A stretch of 64,000 bases of DNA from DCFW01 sp963790715 (GTDB lineage: Bacteria; Bacteroidota; Bacteroidia; Bacteroidales; Bacteroidaceae). Shown here one piece after another: positions 1-10,348 of the stretch. The position numbers and the translations under genes were made by a program. The stretch's first letter is position 1, and every line of letters starts with the position of its first letter. The notes below the pieces were generated by a model that saw nothing but the letters and a program-made list of their open reading frames with translations, searched no databases and was not told the origin of the DNA. Location: the NCBI GenBank assembly GCA_963790715.1, contig CAWBPN010000002.1, forward strand, positions 111,928 through 175,927, given 5' to 3'.

Positions 1-275
1 TGGCTAAGGCCAAGGAATTGGGAATAAGTGATGAGCAACTTTATAAAACCTTGAGTTATTTCGATATAATGAACCTTGCCGGATGGATTAAATGTCCAAT
101 TTTAATGGGAAGCGGATTGCAAGATCCTACATGTCCACCGCATATTAATTTTGCTGCATTTAATCAAGTTAAGGAAGAAAAGGTGTACAGAATACACCCA
201 ACTTACGGTCACGGCGTGCCTCCAACATGGTGGAACATTCGAATGGACTTTTTTAATAAGTATATTGCTAAGTGA
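1..275 (+). CDS. Acetylxylan esterase / cephalosporin-C deacetylase-like, C-terminal end (partial)
   Basis: The frame is open from the window edge to the TGA at 273-275, so only about the last 90 residues of an alpha/beta-hydrolase are present. The segment GSGLQDPTCPPH carries what should be the acid Asp, and YGHGVPP the catalytic His, in the arrangement of the AXE1 acetyl esterase family; the nucleophile Ser would lie upstream of the window. Such enzymes remove acetyl groups from plant polysaccharides. It precedes a mannan locus on the same strand, which fits deacetylation of acetylated glucomannan, although the roughly 100-base AT-rich gap means co-transcription is not shown. Family assignment is from two motifs and general similarity only. 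Confidence 0.7.
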   Translation, partial: AKAKELGISDEQLYKTLSYFDIMNLAGWIKCPILMGSGLQDPTCPPHINFAAFNQVKEEKVYRIHPTYGHGVPPTWWNIRMDFFNKYIAK

Positions 276-378
276 TATTTTTGATAAAAAAGTACCATAA
301 AAAGATAAAATAGTAGTTGCTTAAGCATCATTGTTTAATTTATTTTGTAATAATAATTAATATCTAATGTAAATTAAT

Positions 379-3300
379 ATGTTTATGAAAAACATTACGT
401 TGTTCTTTTTGGCACTCTTAATGAGCGTGCAAATAATGGCACAGCAAGGGCATATAACCGGAATCGTCGTTGATAGCAAGGACGGCTCGGCAATGCCTGG
501 CGTAAACGTGCAAGTAAAAGGAACTACCAATGGAACCATAACAGATTTGAACGGTAAGTTTGATTTGACCGTTTCTTCTCAGAATGGTACATTGCAAGTT
601 TCTTGTGTGGGCTATAAAACTCAACTAATTACTATTGGAAGTAGAAAAAATTTTAAAGTATTTCTTGTTGAAGCTTCTAAAGAACTTAATGAGGTTGTCG
701 TGGTAGGTTACGGTACGATGAGAAAAAGCGATCTTTCCGGAGCGGCAGCGTCAATGAATGAAAGTCAATTAAAAGGTTCGATTATTACAAATTTGGACCA
801 ATCGTTTCAAGGTCGTGTCGCAGGTGTAACGGCAGTTATAACGAGTGGCGCTCCAGGCTCGTCTTCTTCTATTCGTGTACGTGGTCAGGCAACAATTAAT
901 GCCGGTGCTGAACCATTATATGTTATTGATGGTGTAATTTACAACAATTCAGGTAGTAATGGAAGTATCAGTGAAAGCGGTGCTTCCGTAGGATTAGGTG
1001 ATGCATTAGGAAACGGTTCGGTTTCTACAGTTTCACCATTATCAACAATTAATCCGAACGATATTGTATCTATGGAAATTTTAAAGGATGCGTCGGCAAC
1101 GGCTATATATGGAGCACAAGGTGCTAATGGTGTAGTGCTGATTACAACCAAACGTGGTAAAGCCGGAGAAGCAAAATTTTCATATGACGGCATGATGGCT
1201 TGGCAATATCAGGAAAAACGTCTTGATATGATGAACTTGCGGGATTTTGCTGAATATTACAATTCGATGGTTTCTCAAGGATTCGGCACAGCACGTGATG
1301 ATTTTTCAAATCCTTCAGCATTAGGTAAGGGTACTAATTGGCAGGATGCTATATTCCGTACCGCCTTTGAACATTCGCACGAAATATCGGCACAAGGAGG
1401 TAATGACAGAGTAAAATATTATGTATCAGGCAATTATATGGATCAAGATGGAACATTGATAGGTTCTAATTTTAAGCGATATGGATTCCGTACCAATTTG
1501 GATGCCCAATTAAAAAGTTGGTTAAAGCTTGGTATTAATACGTCATTTAATAATACAGATGAAAAGTTATTGAAAGCAGATCAATCGGAAGGAATAATTA
1601 CGTATGCGTTGACAACAACTCCGGATATACCTATTTATGATATTGATGGAAAATATACATCAGTTAGTCGTCAGGGTGTTACAAATCCTAATCCTATTGC
1701 TTTAGCGTTGGATAACGACATTCGTTTGAAGCGCAATAGTTTGGAAGGTAGTTTCTTTGCGGATGTTAACCCAATTAAAAATTTGGTTTGGCATGCAGAG
1801 TTAGGTTATAATTTTGGGTGGTCGCGTGCTTCAGTATTTTATCCTACGGAGGATTTTGGTAATTGGACACGGACATCCAATACAGCTTCCGTTCAAAAAA
1901 ATACTAATACATTCTGGCAATTGAAGAATTATTTAACTTATACCGGTAATATAGGCAAACATAATTTTAGTGCTATGATTGGGCAAGAATGCTGGGAATC
2001 AAAATATGATTTTGCATATGTATTAAATACAGCATTACCTTCCAACTCGGTTAAGAATCCCGCGTTAGGGACAGGAACACCATCAATTAATTCCGGCTTC
2101 GGTTCTACTACAATGGCATCATTCTTTACTCGTGAGACATACAATTATAATGATCGCTATTTGTTTACTTATACATTCCGTCGTGATGGTTCTTCAAATT
2201 TCGGTCCAAATAATCGTTGGGGATCATTTAATTCTTTTGCTACATCTTGGCGCTTTTCTAATGAAAAATTCTTTGAGGGTTTAAAGAACATTATTAGCAA
2301 TGGTAAGTTACGTATCGGCTGGGGACAAACCGGTAACTCAAATATTGGCGGTTATAAATGGGGAGCTTCGATGTCTAAGATGGAAACAGGACTTGGAGCT
2401 GGATACCGTCAATCAAATATAGCCAATACAAGTATTCATTGGGAGAAACAAAGACAAACTAATATAGGTATAGACTTAGGCTTTTTTAATGATAGGTATA
2501 ACTTGACAATCGACTGGTATGATAAAGTATCAAGTGACATGTTGATGCCTTTGCAATTGCCATCATATATGGGAACATCCGGTAATGCATCTTCTGCATT
2601 AGCTGCGCCCTGGGGTAATTATGGTAAGATAGGTAATAAAGGTTTTGAAGTTACATTGGATACCCATCCGATCAAGACAAAGGACTTTTCTTGGGACTCA
2701 CAGCTTGAAATCTCATGGAACAGAAATAAATTATTAGCCCTTAACGGTACAGCTTCAGCATCTATTTTAGGCTATGGTATGTGGACAGATATCGTATCTA
2801 AAAGTGATGTGGGACATCCATTATTCCAATTTTACGGTTATAAATGTGATGGCGTATATAAGAATTTAGCTGATCTTCAAAAATGGGCTAAACCTACTGC
2901 TTATCCAGCAAATGGTCAATTTAACAAAAGCACTACTCCATGGGTTGGTGATATCAGATATAAGGATTTGAATAAAGACGGTAAGATTGATGAAAGCGAT
3001 CGTACTTATTTAGGTTCACCTATGCCGAAATACACTTTCGGATGGACAAATACTTTCCATTATAAGGGTTTTGATTTAAGTGTTTTCGTTAATGGCTCTG
3101 TTGGTAATAAAGTATTTAATTATTTGAGTATTCAATTGACAGAGATGAATAATCTTTATGTTAACCAGTTGAAGAAAGTTAATAATCATGCCGTAATTAC
3201 GGCAATCAATCCTAATAAGGATTATTCGAGTGGTTATAAAGGTAATAATGCAATAACTGCTTATCATTGGTATGATGATATAGATAATGTACAGGTCCTT

Positions 3301-3630
3301 AACGGAGGTAGTATGCCACGTGTCGTTATTGGTGATCCTAACGAAAATAACCGTATTAGTGATCGGTATGTTGAGAATGGTTCTTATTTAAGAATTAAGA
3401 ATATTACGTTAGGTTATACATTGCCGAAGAAAATTCTTACACCGGTACATATTGAGAATGTTCGTTTATACTGTAACATTCAAAATCTATGCACAATTAC
3501 CGGTTATAAGGGATATGATCCGGAAGTTGGAGCAAGTACTGCTGATCAAAACGGTTATGTATACGGATTGGATTATGGGCGTTATCCATCACCTACGGTA
3601 TATTCTTTTGGTTTGAATGTTACATTTTAA
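379..3630 (+). CDS. susC: SusC-like TonB-dependent outer-membrane receptor
   Basis: 1083 residues. A signal peptide ends near IMAQQG, followed by a carboxypeptidase-D-regulatory-like beta-sandwich (about residues 25-100), the SusC-type TonB-box/plug entry VVVVGYGTMRKSDLSGA, a plug with IRVRG and SATAIYGAQGANGVV, and a long 22-strand-type barrel ending in an aromatic residue (LNVTF). The length is normal for SusC. It should import oligosaccharides across the outer membrane in a complex with the SusD protein that starts 15 bases after its stop. The substrate is inferred to be a mannan or glucomannan from the downstream GH26, GH130 and epimerase genes. A second in-frame ATG at 385 is possible; there is no Shine-Dalgarno, as is usual in Bacteroidetes. 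Confidence 0.95.
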   Translation: MFMKNITLFFLALLMSVQIMAQQGHITGIVVDSKDGSAMPGVNVQVKGTTNGTITDLNGKFDLTVSSQNGTLQVSCVGYKTQLITIGSRKNFKVFLVEASKELNEVVVVGYGTMRKSDLSGAAASMNESQLKGSIITNLDQSFQGRVAGVTAVITSGAPGSSSSIRVRGQATINAGAEPLYVIDGVIYNNSGSNGSISESGASVGLGDALGNGSVSTVSPLSTINPNDIVSMEILKDASATAIYGAQGANGVVLITTKRGKAGEAKFSYDGMMAWQYQEKRLDMMNLRDFAEYYNSMVSQGFGTARDDFSNPSALGKGTNWQDAIFRTAFEHSHEISAQGGNDRVKYYVSGNYMDQDGTLIGSNFKRYGFRTNLDAQLKSWLKLGINTSFNNTDEKLLKADQSEGIITYALTTTPDIPIYDIDGKYTSVSRQGVTNPNPIALALDNDIRLKRNSLEGSFFADVNPIKNLVWHAELGYNFGWSRASVFYPTEDFGNWTRTSNTASVQKNTNTFWQLKNYLTYTGNIGKHNFSAMIGQECWESKYDFAYVLNTALPSNSVKNPALGTGTPSINSGFGSTTMASFFTRETYNYNDRYLFTYTFRRDGSSNFGPNNRWGSFNSFATSWRFSNEKFFEGLKNIISNGKLRIGWGQTGNSNIGGYKWGASMSKMETGLGAGYRQSNIANTSIHWEKQRQTNIGIDLGFFNDRYNLTIDWYDKVSSDMLMPLQLPSYMGTSGNASSALAAPWGNYGKIGNKGFEVTLDTHPIKTKDFSWDSQLEISWNRNKLLALNGTASASILGYGMWTDIVSKSDVGHPLFQFYGYKCDGVYKNLADLQKWAKPTAYPANGQFNKSTTPWVGDIRYKDLNKDGKIDESDRTYLGSPMPKYTFGWTNTFHYKGFDLSVFVNGSVGNKVFNYLSIQLTEMNNLYVNQLKKVNNHAVITAINPNKDYSSGYKGNNAITAYHWYDDIDNVQVLNGGSMPRVVIGDPNENNRISDRYVENGSYLRIKNITLGYTLPKKILTPVHIENVRLYCNIQNLCTITGYKGYDPEVGASTADQNGYVYGLDYGRYPSPTVYSFGLNVTF

Positions 3631-3644
3631 ATTTGAAATACATT

Positions 3645-5417
3645 ATGAAAACATATAATTTTAAAACATTAGTGTGCATTGCTTTGGTTGGTTTTGGATT
3701 ATCGTCATGTAAGGATTTTTTGAATAAACCGGCTGAAGATAATTACAATGTAAGTAATTTTTATCAAAATGATGATCAATGTCGGGAGGGTGTAAATCCT
3801 ATTTATAATTCTCCGTGGTATGATTTTCAGCGTGGTTTCTTTAAGGTCGGCGAAGTACTTTCCGGTAATTATTATTGGGGATCTTCTCCATATCTTACAT
3901 TTACATTAGACGGAACAGATGCCGATTTGGCTAATATGTCAGCATCTTTGTGGTCCGTAAATGCCTATTGTAATACAGTGTATGATAATATCAACAATAG
4001 TTCCGACCCTTCGCAAGAGGTAAAGAATTATTGTAAAGGCGAATGTTTGACTTGGAAAGCCATGGCTTATTTCTACTTAGTCAGGACATTTGGAGCCGTA
4101 CCTATTATTCATAACAATACGGATATGATTGCTTCAAATTCATATAACAGCGTATATAAAGCTAAAATAGGTGACATTTATGATTATATCATTATGACAT
4201 TGGAAAAGGCTATTACGTTGTTGCCTTCAAAGGATGTTACCGGAACAGGGCGCTTAGATAAGTATAGTGCTGAAGGATTATTGGCAAAAGTATACCTGAC
4301 GAAATCAGGGTTTAGTGAAGATAACACTACTTATGTCCCTGGTACATATAGTTATATTACTACAAAAGCTCATGCACGTAACGCAAGTGATTTAGCCAAT
4401 GCTGCGAAATATGCAAAAGATGTTATATATAATAGTGGCAGGACATTGATGGCAAACTATTCCGATATATTTCGTCTGAAAAATAATGTTAGTGATGAAG
4501 CCTTGATATCATGGGCTTGGAATGCAGCATCTGTTCATTGGACATGCCAAAACACGTTACAAAGTGATTTGGCGATAACAGGTTTTGACGAATTCGGTGA
4601 TTGTTGGGGTGGTTATTGCGGACCATCGGTAGATTTACAAAATGCTTTCGGTGAAAATGCTTTAAGCCAAATACGCAACAATGCCGACGATCGCCGCCAA
4701 GCTACTATGATGATGGCAGGAGATAAGTATAATTACTTTTATACAGATGCCGGCGGCTTTGATTATTTGAAGTTTATTTATCAAGGTTATTCAGCACATA
4801 AGGGTCCGGGACAATATCAATCGCCTACAGGCGCAAATGAAGTAAAACATCTTTATGGAGATGCCGCTGACCATGTTTCTGCTTTAGGTGTTTCCGCATC
4901 TAATATGCATAGTGGCTTGTATACACATATTCTCCGTCTGGCAGATGTGTATCTAATATATGCTGAGGCTGTGTTAGGCGATAATGCTTCTACTTCGGAT
5001 GCTTCGGCTATAGATGCATTTTATCAGGTACGCCATAGATCAGTCAAAGGTTATATCAGACCTTCGTCCATTACATGGAGTGATATATGGAAAGAACGTC
5101 GTTTGGAATTAGCTTGTGAAGGTGATCGTTGGTATGATTATATTCGTTTATTTTATTATAATCCTGATGAGGCAATAAATGAAATAAAGGCTCAAAGGCG
5201 TGATGTGTATTACGGTTTGGATGATCTTTATAAAAATTATTATACATCAGGTGCTTGGACAGTAACATCGAGTATAAGGTATAATGAAAATCCTACTATT
5301 CCTAATGTTACACCTAAGAGTTTTACTATTCCGCTTCCGTCGTCAGATATTTCATATAATCCTCATTTAACGGAAGCTCCTCAACACGTAGATATTACTC
5401 AGTATACTTATAAATAA
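3645..5417 (+). CDS. susD: SusD-like surface glycan-binding lipoprotein
   Basis: I take the ATG at 3645 rather than the upstream TTG at 3633, because the ATG gives a clean lipoprotein signal ending LSSC (lipidated Cys). The mature protein has the RagB/SusD layout: an N-terminal TPR-like helical region, then WKAMAYFYLVRTFG, typical of SusD helices, and near the C-terminus WKERRLELACEGDRWYDYIR, the family hallmark. About 590 residues, normal for SusD. It forms the lid of the SusC pore and binds the incoming oligosaccharide at the cell surface. It lies directly after SusC and before two further surface lipoproteins, all on the + strand with short gaps. Confidence 0.95.
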   Translation: MKTYNFKTLVCIALVGFGLSSCKDFLNKPAEDNYNVSNFYQNDDQCREGVNPIYNSPWYDFQRGFFKVGEVLSGNYYWGSSPYLTFTLDGTDADLANMSASLWSVNAYCNTVYDNINNSSDPSQEVKNYCKGECLTWKAMAYFYLVRTFGAVPIIHNNTDMIASNSYNSVYKAKIGDIYDYIIMTLEKAITLLPSKDVTGTGRLDKYSAEGLLAKVYLTKSGFSEDNTTYVPGTYSYITTKAHARNASDLANAAKYAKDVIYNSGRTLMANYSDIFRLKNNVSDEALISWAWNAASVHWTCQNTLQSDLAITGFDEFGDCWGGYCGPSVDLQNAFGENALSQIRNNADDRRQATMMMAGDKYNYFYTDAGGFDYLKFIYQGYSAHKGPGQYQSPTGANEVKHLYGDAADHVSALGVSASNMHSGLYTHILRLADVYLIYAEAVLGDNASTSDASAIDAFYQVRHRSVKGYIRPSSITWSDIWKERRLELACEGDRWYDYIRLFYYNPDEAINEIKAQRRDVYYGLDDLYKNYYTSGAWTVTSSIRYNENPTIPNVTPKSFTIPLPSSDISYNPHLTEAPQHVDITQYTYK

Positions 5418-5427
5418 ATATAATAAG

Positions 5428-6726
5428 ATGAATAATATGAAATTTAGAATAAACATATTGGGCTATGTATTAATTAGTATTGTAGCCTTATTATTGAGCT
5501 TCGCTTTTCAATCTTGTGAGGATCAACCTGACAAGTATAAGATAGCAAGCGGCACTCCTACAATTTATTATGCTCGTCTTAGTAGGGTTTCGTCAAAGGA
5601 TTCTCTGATTACGGGTGCATATATGGGGCAGAATGTTACTTTTGTTGGAGAAAATTTGAGAAGCATTACTAAAATGTACTTCAATGATCAGGAAGCTGTT
5701 TTAAATTCAAGCTTCATTACCAGTAATACTATATTGGTAGATGTTCCTAACAATTTATCCAATAATCCTACCGATAAAATATATATGGTTAACAAAGATG
5801 GCGATACCACTATATACAATTTTAAAGTTCTTGTACCGAAACCTGTTGTTTCAACTTTGAATAATGAATATGCTGCTGATGGCGATACGGCAACTTTAAC
5901 CGGTGATTACCTGTTAAACTATGCATCCAGTCCATTGCAAATCACTATGGCCGGTAATGTACCGGTAACCAAATTTATCAGTTATTCAAAGACAGCAATT
6001 AAATTCGTTGTTCCTACAGGTTCGCAGAAAGGTTTTTTGACTGTTACGTCAAAATACGGTAAGAGCCAATCTTCATTCTATTTCCGTGATGACCGTTATG
6101 TACTTTTTGATTGGGACGGTAATGGAAAGGCATTGGCTTCGGGTCATGGTTGGAGAAACGGTAAAATTGCAACCAGCATTGATGGAGTTAATTCTCTTTC
6201 CGGAAACTTCTTGTATTTTAAAGGATCTTTGGACGGAGGTATTGGTGTTACATGGGATGAAGATGATTTTTCATTTGATTATTGGCCTGATGTTTCTAAC
6301 GGATACCCGGAGTTGAGTTCTTTGTTTGATGCTTCGGATCTAAGTAAATTAGAGTTGAAGTTTGAAGTTAATATTCCTAATCTCTGGGATGCTTGCTCAA
6401 TGCAAATAATCTTTACAGGCAATGATGATGTGACTTATGCTAAAGCGACTAATTCGTATCTTTCATCTTCTACACTTCCTCGTGCTTTGTGGACACCGTG
6501 GTACGGTACGGATAAAGGTTATACTACCAAGGGATGGACTACTGTGACCATACCGTTGAGTGATTTCAAGTATGGTTCTGACGGTTCTACACTAACTACG
6601 GCATTAACCGGCGGCCCTGGTAAATTGACCGGATTGACGTTCTTTGTATGGAAAGGTCCTTATGCAGGTACATCATGCACACCTACTATTTGTATCGACA
6701 ATATCCGTATTGCTCCGATTAATTAA
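5428..6726 (+). CDS. IPT/TIG-domain surface glycan-binding lipoprotein (SGBP-B type)
   Basis: 432 residues with an N-terminal membrane-type signal and lipobox region ending FQSC. Two IPT/TIG immunoglobulin-like folds follow (GQNVTFVGENL and DTATLTGDYL begin them). The C-terminal half, from about residue 220 (VLFDWDGNGKALASGHGW), resembles the carbohydrate-binding domain of Bacteroides surface glycan-binding protein B: a beta-sandwich with exposed Trp residues, including WTPWYGTDKGYTTKGW, and ending CIDNIRIAPI. No catalytic motif is seen. As the third gene after SusC/SusD, it is the usual position for a non-catalytic protein that captures polysaccharide. Starts at 5428 or 5437 are both possible. 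Confidence 0.85.
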   Translation: MNNMKFRINILGYVLISIVALLLSFAFQSCEDQPDKYKIASGTPTIYYARLSRVSSKDSLITGAYMGQNVTFVGENLRSITKMYFNDQEAVLNSSFITSNTILVDVPNNLSNNPTDKIYMVNKDGDTTIYNFKVLVPKPVVSTLNNEYAADGDTATLTGDYLLNYASSPLQITMAGNVPVTKFISYSKTAIKFVVPTGSQKGFLTVTSKYGKSQSSFYFRDDRYVLFDWDGNGKALASGHGWRNGKIATSIDGVNSLSGNFLYFKGSLDGGIGVTWDEDDFSFDYWPDVSNGYPELSSLFDASDLSKLELKFEVNIPNLWDACSMQIIFTGNDDVTYAKATNSYLSSSTLPRALWTPWYGTDKGYTTKGWTTVTIPLSDFKYGSDGSTLTTALTGGPGKLTGLTFFVWKGPYAGTSCTPTICIDNIRIAPIN

Positions 6727-6751
6727 AGTATATAATTAATTGAATATTATT

Positions 6752-8791
6752 ATGAAGAAATATATATTATCAACTGTTTGGATGTTATGTCTGCTCATAT
6801 TGAGCAGCATGGCATTAACAGCCTGCGACAATAATGATTTGTCAACTGACCAGTATGGAAACGGCATTTCATTGAATTCATTTGGCCCGTGCCCTGTGTT
6901 GCGTGGCGGTACATTGGAGTTCTTAGGTACTAATTTGGATCAAATAACAAAGGTGAAAATCCCGGGAGTGGATACTATTACCAATATAACTGTTGTATCT
7001 AAAGGAAAACACAGCGAAATAACCATACAGGTTCCTAAGGATAATTGTACACCGGGGCTTGTTAGTTTGGTAACTGTTAAGGGGGGTGTTATTACCACCG
7101 CAACACCTATTTCTTATATAGAGAATATTACGCTTAGTAAATTTTATATCGGATCATCCGGTACTGAAGCCGGCAGTGTAGGTGATTCTTTAACTATAGA
7201 AGGAGATTACCTGAATTTAATACATGCAGTTATTTTCCAAAATAATATTAAAGTTCCAGATACTAAATTCGGTATTCATACACGGTATAAAATAACAGTA
7301 GCCATACCAAAGCATGCTCAAACCGGTAAGATTTGTTTATCTGATGAGAATGCAAGTGGAGCCAATTATTTGTATTCAAGTGATGCATTGACTGTTAATT
7401 TACCAACGTGTACGGCAATGAGTCCTGTTAAACCTAAAGCCGGTGCTACCATGACCTTTACCGGAACTAGTCTTAACCTTATTCAATATATAGCTTTTCA
7501 AGGTGCTAAAATCGATTCAACAGTTCTGACTATAAGTGCTGACGGTAAAACAATAACGTGTGCTTTACCTGCAACAGCTACTGACGGTGAAGTTAATTTG
7601 GTTACGTATTCCGGCATCAATATTCCTGCAGGAACGATTACTACGGTTGTTCCTACAAATCTGGCATTATCACCGAATCCTGTTAAGAGCGGTGCAACAA
7701 TTACTATCACAGGTAATGATCTTGATTTGGTTACCGGTATTGCATTTAATAATGCGAGCGGCACTATTGCCACACAAAGTGCGACGAAGATTACAGCTGT
7801 TGTTCCTACTGCTGCACAAGTTGGTAATGTAACTTTATCATTGGTTAACGGTAAGACTGTTACTGTTGCTTATGTATTAGTTAAACCTGTCATAGCTTCA
7901 TTCTCTCCGTCAACGCTTATAGCAGGCAATGATGTAACTATTACCGGTACGGATTTGGATTTGATAGCTTCCATTGTATTCCCAGGTAGTGGATCGCCTA
8001 CAGTAACAGCAGCTAATTTCAAATCGCAAAGCGCAACATCAATAGTAGTAACAATTCCTGCATCTGCAAACGGTAGTACTATTTCTTTGAATGTGAATAA
8101 CGGTACCACTATTAGCAACATAACCGGTTTGACAATTAATCCGTCAACAGATCCTGTTATTTCAACAGCTCCAACATCAACGAATCCGGGAAATCAAATT
8201 ACAATTACCGGTAAGAATTTCACCAATGTTGAAGATTTTTATATAGGTACTTATAAAGTTACAAGCTATAGCTCTCGTTCGGATAATTCTGTTACGTTGA
8301 CAGTTCCATCAACAGTACCTTATGGCACGTATACAATAAATATGGTAAATTATAGCAGTAAGACGTTTACCGGACCGAGTATTACAATTAGTCCTGCAGA
8401 AGTTACTGTTACACAAGATGGTGGAACTTATATAGATAATAATAACACCGTTACATTCCCTGTAGTGTTGGCATGGGCTGCCGGAGGTCGTTTTGCGATT
8501 TTCAGTAATTCTCCTTATGATATGTCATCGTGGACTTTGACTGCCGGGTCATCTGTGATGAAGGTATACAAAACTGCAGCTAATCAAACAGGACAGGCTC
8601 AAATTAATGATGCAAATTGGAATCAATTGACGACTGCGGCAGATTGGAATGGGAATACATCAGTAATTTCCGTTACTATGACTCAGGCAATGATTAATGC
8701 CATTACATCTTCTTTGTCGTCAAGTAGTCATGTTGCATTTGTTATACAAGGTAGTGGATTAACGATTTCAAAGATTACTATTACACCATAA
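6752..8791 (+). CDS. Multi-IPT/TIG surface lipoprotein, probable second glycan-binding protein
   Basis: The ATG at 6752 is preferred over the TTG at 6740 because it gives the lipoprotein signal MKKYILSTVWML...LTAC. The mature protein is a string of about six IPT/TIG repeats, each opening with a phrase such as GATMTFTGTSLNL, GATITITGNDLDL, GNDVTITGTDLDL or GNQITITGKNF, so it is a long, rigid, all-beta stalk. The last ~150 residues (from about 540) differ and form a possible C-terminal binding domain with several Trp residues. Fourth in the SusC operon. I infer that it presents a terminal binding module away from the outer membrane; the ligand is unknown. A strong terminator hairpin lies directly after it. 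Confidence 0.8.
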   Translation: MKKYILSTVWMLCLLILSSMALTACDNNDLSTDQYGNGISLNSFGPCPVLRGGTLEFLGTNLDQITKVKIPGVDTITNITVVSKGKHSEITIQVPKDNCTPGLVSLVTVKGGVITTATPISYIENITLSKFYIGSSGTEAGSVGDSLTIEGDYLNLIHAVIFQNNIKVPDTKFGIHTRYKITVAIPKHAQTGKICLSDENASGANYLYSSDALTVNLPTCTAMSPVKPKAGATMTFTGTSLNLIQYIAFQGAKIDSTVLTISADGKTITCALPATATDGEVNLVTYSGINIPAGTITTVVPTNLALSPNPVKSGATITITGNDLDLVTGIAFNNASGTIATQSATKITAVVPTAAQVGNVTLSLVNGKTVTVAYVLVKPVIASFSPSTLIAGNDVTITGTDLDLIASIVFPGSGSPTVTAANFKSQSATSIVVTIPASANGSTISLNVNNGTTISNITGLTINPSTDPVISTAPTSTNPGNQITITGKNFTNVEDFYIGTYKVTSYSSRSDNSVTLTVPSTVPYGTYTINMVNYSSKTFTGPSITISPAEVTVTQDGGTYIDNNNTVTFPVVLAWAAGGRFAIFSNSPYDMSSWTLTAGSSVMKVYKTAANQTGQAQINDANWNQLTTAADWNGNTSVISVTMTQAMINAITSSLSSSSHVAFVIQGSGLTISKITITP

Positions 8792-8820
8792 AAGCATAGA
8801 CAAAATATAGTGTATCATTT

Positions 8821-8864
8821 AAATGGAGGGGAATATGCCCTTGTTGTATTCCCCTCCATTTTTA
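8821..8864 (+). terminator. Rho-independent-type hairpin inside the mannan locus
   Basis: A 15-base arm at 8821-8835 and its exact reverse complement at 8847-8861 enclose an 11-base loop, and the second arm runs into a T-rich tract. It sits between the last glycan-binding gene and the first GH26 gene, so it probably attenuates transcription and keeps the SusC/D/SGBP transcripts more abundant than those of the downstream enzymes. The TonB-system genes are often more highly expressed than the enzymes in such loci; that it works as an attenuator here is inference. Confidence 0.85.
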
Positions 8865-8875
8865 ATTAATATAGT

Positions 8876-10336
8876 ATGAAGCATTTAAAATTAAAGTTAT
8901 TAATAATAGCAAGCAGTATCTTATTCCTGTATTCTTGTAGTGGAGGATCAGGTGGCGGAAACGGTGATGAAGGTACGGCACCTGTTGTTGTTAGTACTTC
9001 TCCTACAAGTGGGGCAACAGATGTTGCATCCGGTGACCTCGCTATTACACTTACTTTTGACCAAGTAATCAACTTTGTTACTGCCAATTATATTCAAATA
9101 ATATTGAAGGGTGCTTCTTCTTCAGCTACAGTAAGCAGTGCTAATTTAAGCAGTGATTATAAGACCTTAACCATTAGTGCCACAGGTTTGACAAAAGGCG
9201 CCACCTATACCTTAACAGTTCCTGCCGGTCTGATTAAAGGCACGGGAACGTTATACAATAAAGAAATTACACTCTCTTTCACAACCATCGCAGCACCGAC
9301 TATTTCATCAACTCCTGTTGATGCTAATGCTACAACAAAATGTAAAAGTCTGTATACTTATTTGAAGTCGATATACGGAACAAAATGTTTGTCGGCTGCA
9401 ATGGCCGATGTATCGTGGAATACTACGGGAGCCGATAAGGAATATACCATTACCGGTAAATATCCGGCAATAAATTGCTATGATTTCATCTTTATATATG
9501 CATCACCTGCCAATTGGATAGACTATTCGGATATTACACCTGTTACCAATTGGGCTAATAATAATGGCATCGTCTCTCTTGAGTGGCACTTTAAAGTACC
9601 TAAAACGTCTACATCCGATTCTACTGATGTCACGTATGATCCTACACAAACCACATTCCGTTGTAAGAAAATTTTTACCAGCGGTTCTTGGGAACAAACA
9701 TATTTTTATAAACAAATTGACAAAGTCTGTGCCGTATTGCTTAATTTGCAGAATGCAGGCATTGCTGCAATATGGCGTCCGTTTCATGAAGCCGCCGGCA
9801 ATACGTATGCTAAGAATTATACAGGAACAGCATGGTTCTGGTGGGGATATGACGGTGCCACTTACTATGTAAAATTGTGGCAGGCAATGTATTCGTATTT
9901 TCAACAGAAAGGCATACATAATCTGATATGGGTATGGGTTACGCAAAATTATAATGGAGACAGCAGTCAATATGGCATTGATTCTGCGTTTTATCCCGGT
10001 GATAATTATGTGGATATTATTGGTCGCGACCTTTATGGTGACACCGCAGATCAGTGTTATACCGAGTATTCGCAAATCAGTACGCTCTATCCGAATAAAA
10101 TGGTAACTTTGGCTGAGTGTGGAAATAGCGTAACCAATAATACTACTATAACTGCAACGCAAGCAAATATTTCGGATCAATGGTTGAAAGGCTGTCGCTG
10201 GCTTTATTTTATGCCGTGGTATGATTATAATTATTGCCAGGGCACGTCAACGACTAATTATATGTGCAGCGACAGTTTTTGGAGAGATGCTATGAGCCGG
10301 TCGTATGTTATAGATCGTAGTCAGGTAAGTTATTAA
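8876..10336 (+). CDS. GH26 endo-beta-1,4-mannanase lipoprotein with N-terminal Ig-like domain
   Basis: 486 residues. A lipoprotein signal ends LYSCSGGSGGG, and the Gly-rich stretch after the Cys suits export to the outer surface. Residues ~35-135 form a Big_5-type Ig-like domain (SPTSGATDVASGDLAITLTF). The rest is a GH26 catalytic domain: the acid/base Glu305 is in IWRPFHEAAG, and the nucleophile Glu414 in TLAECGN. FWWGYDGATYYVKLW and FYPGDNYVDIIGRDLYGD are also family hallmarks. It should cut mannan or glucomannan backbones at the cell surface and supply oligosaccharides to SusC/D. First enzyme after the internal terminator; 12 bases separate it from the next gene. Confidence 0.92.
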   Translation: MKHLKLKLLIIASSILFLYSCSGGSGGGNGDEGTAPVVVSTSPTSGATDVASGDLAITLTFDQVINFVTANYIQIILKGASSSATVSSANLSSDYKTLTISATGLTKGATYTLTVPAGLIKGTGTLYNKEITLSFTTIAAPTISSTPVDANATTKCKSLYTYLKSIYGTKCLSAAMADVSWNTTGADKEYTITGKYPAINCYDFIFIYASPANWIDYSDITPVTNWANNNGIVSLEWHFKVPKTSTSDSTDVTYDPTQTTFRCKKIFTSGSWEQTYFYKQIDKVCAVLLNLQNAGIAAIWRPFHEAAGNTYAKNYTGTAWFWWGYDGATYYVKLWQAMYSYFQQKGIHNLIWVWVTQNYNGDSSQYGIDSAFYPGDNYVDIIGRDLYGDTADQCYTEYSQISTLYPNKMVTLAECGNSVTNNTTITATQANISDQWLKGCRWLYFMPWYDYNYCQGTSTTNYMCSDSFWRDAMSRSYVIDRSQVSY

Positions 10337-10348
10337 ATCAATATTATA

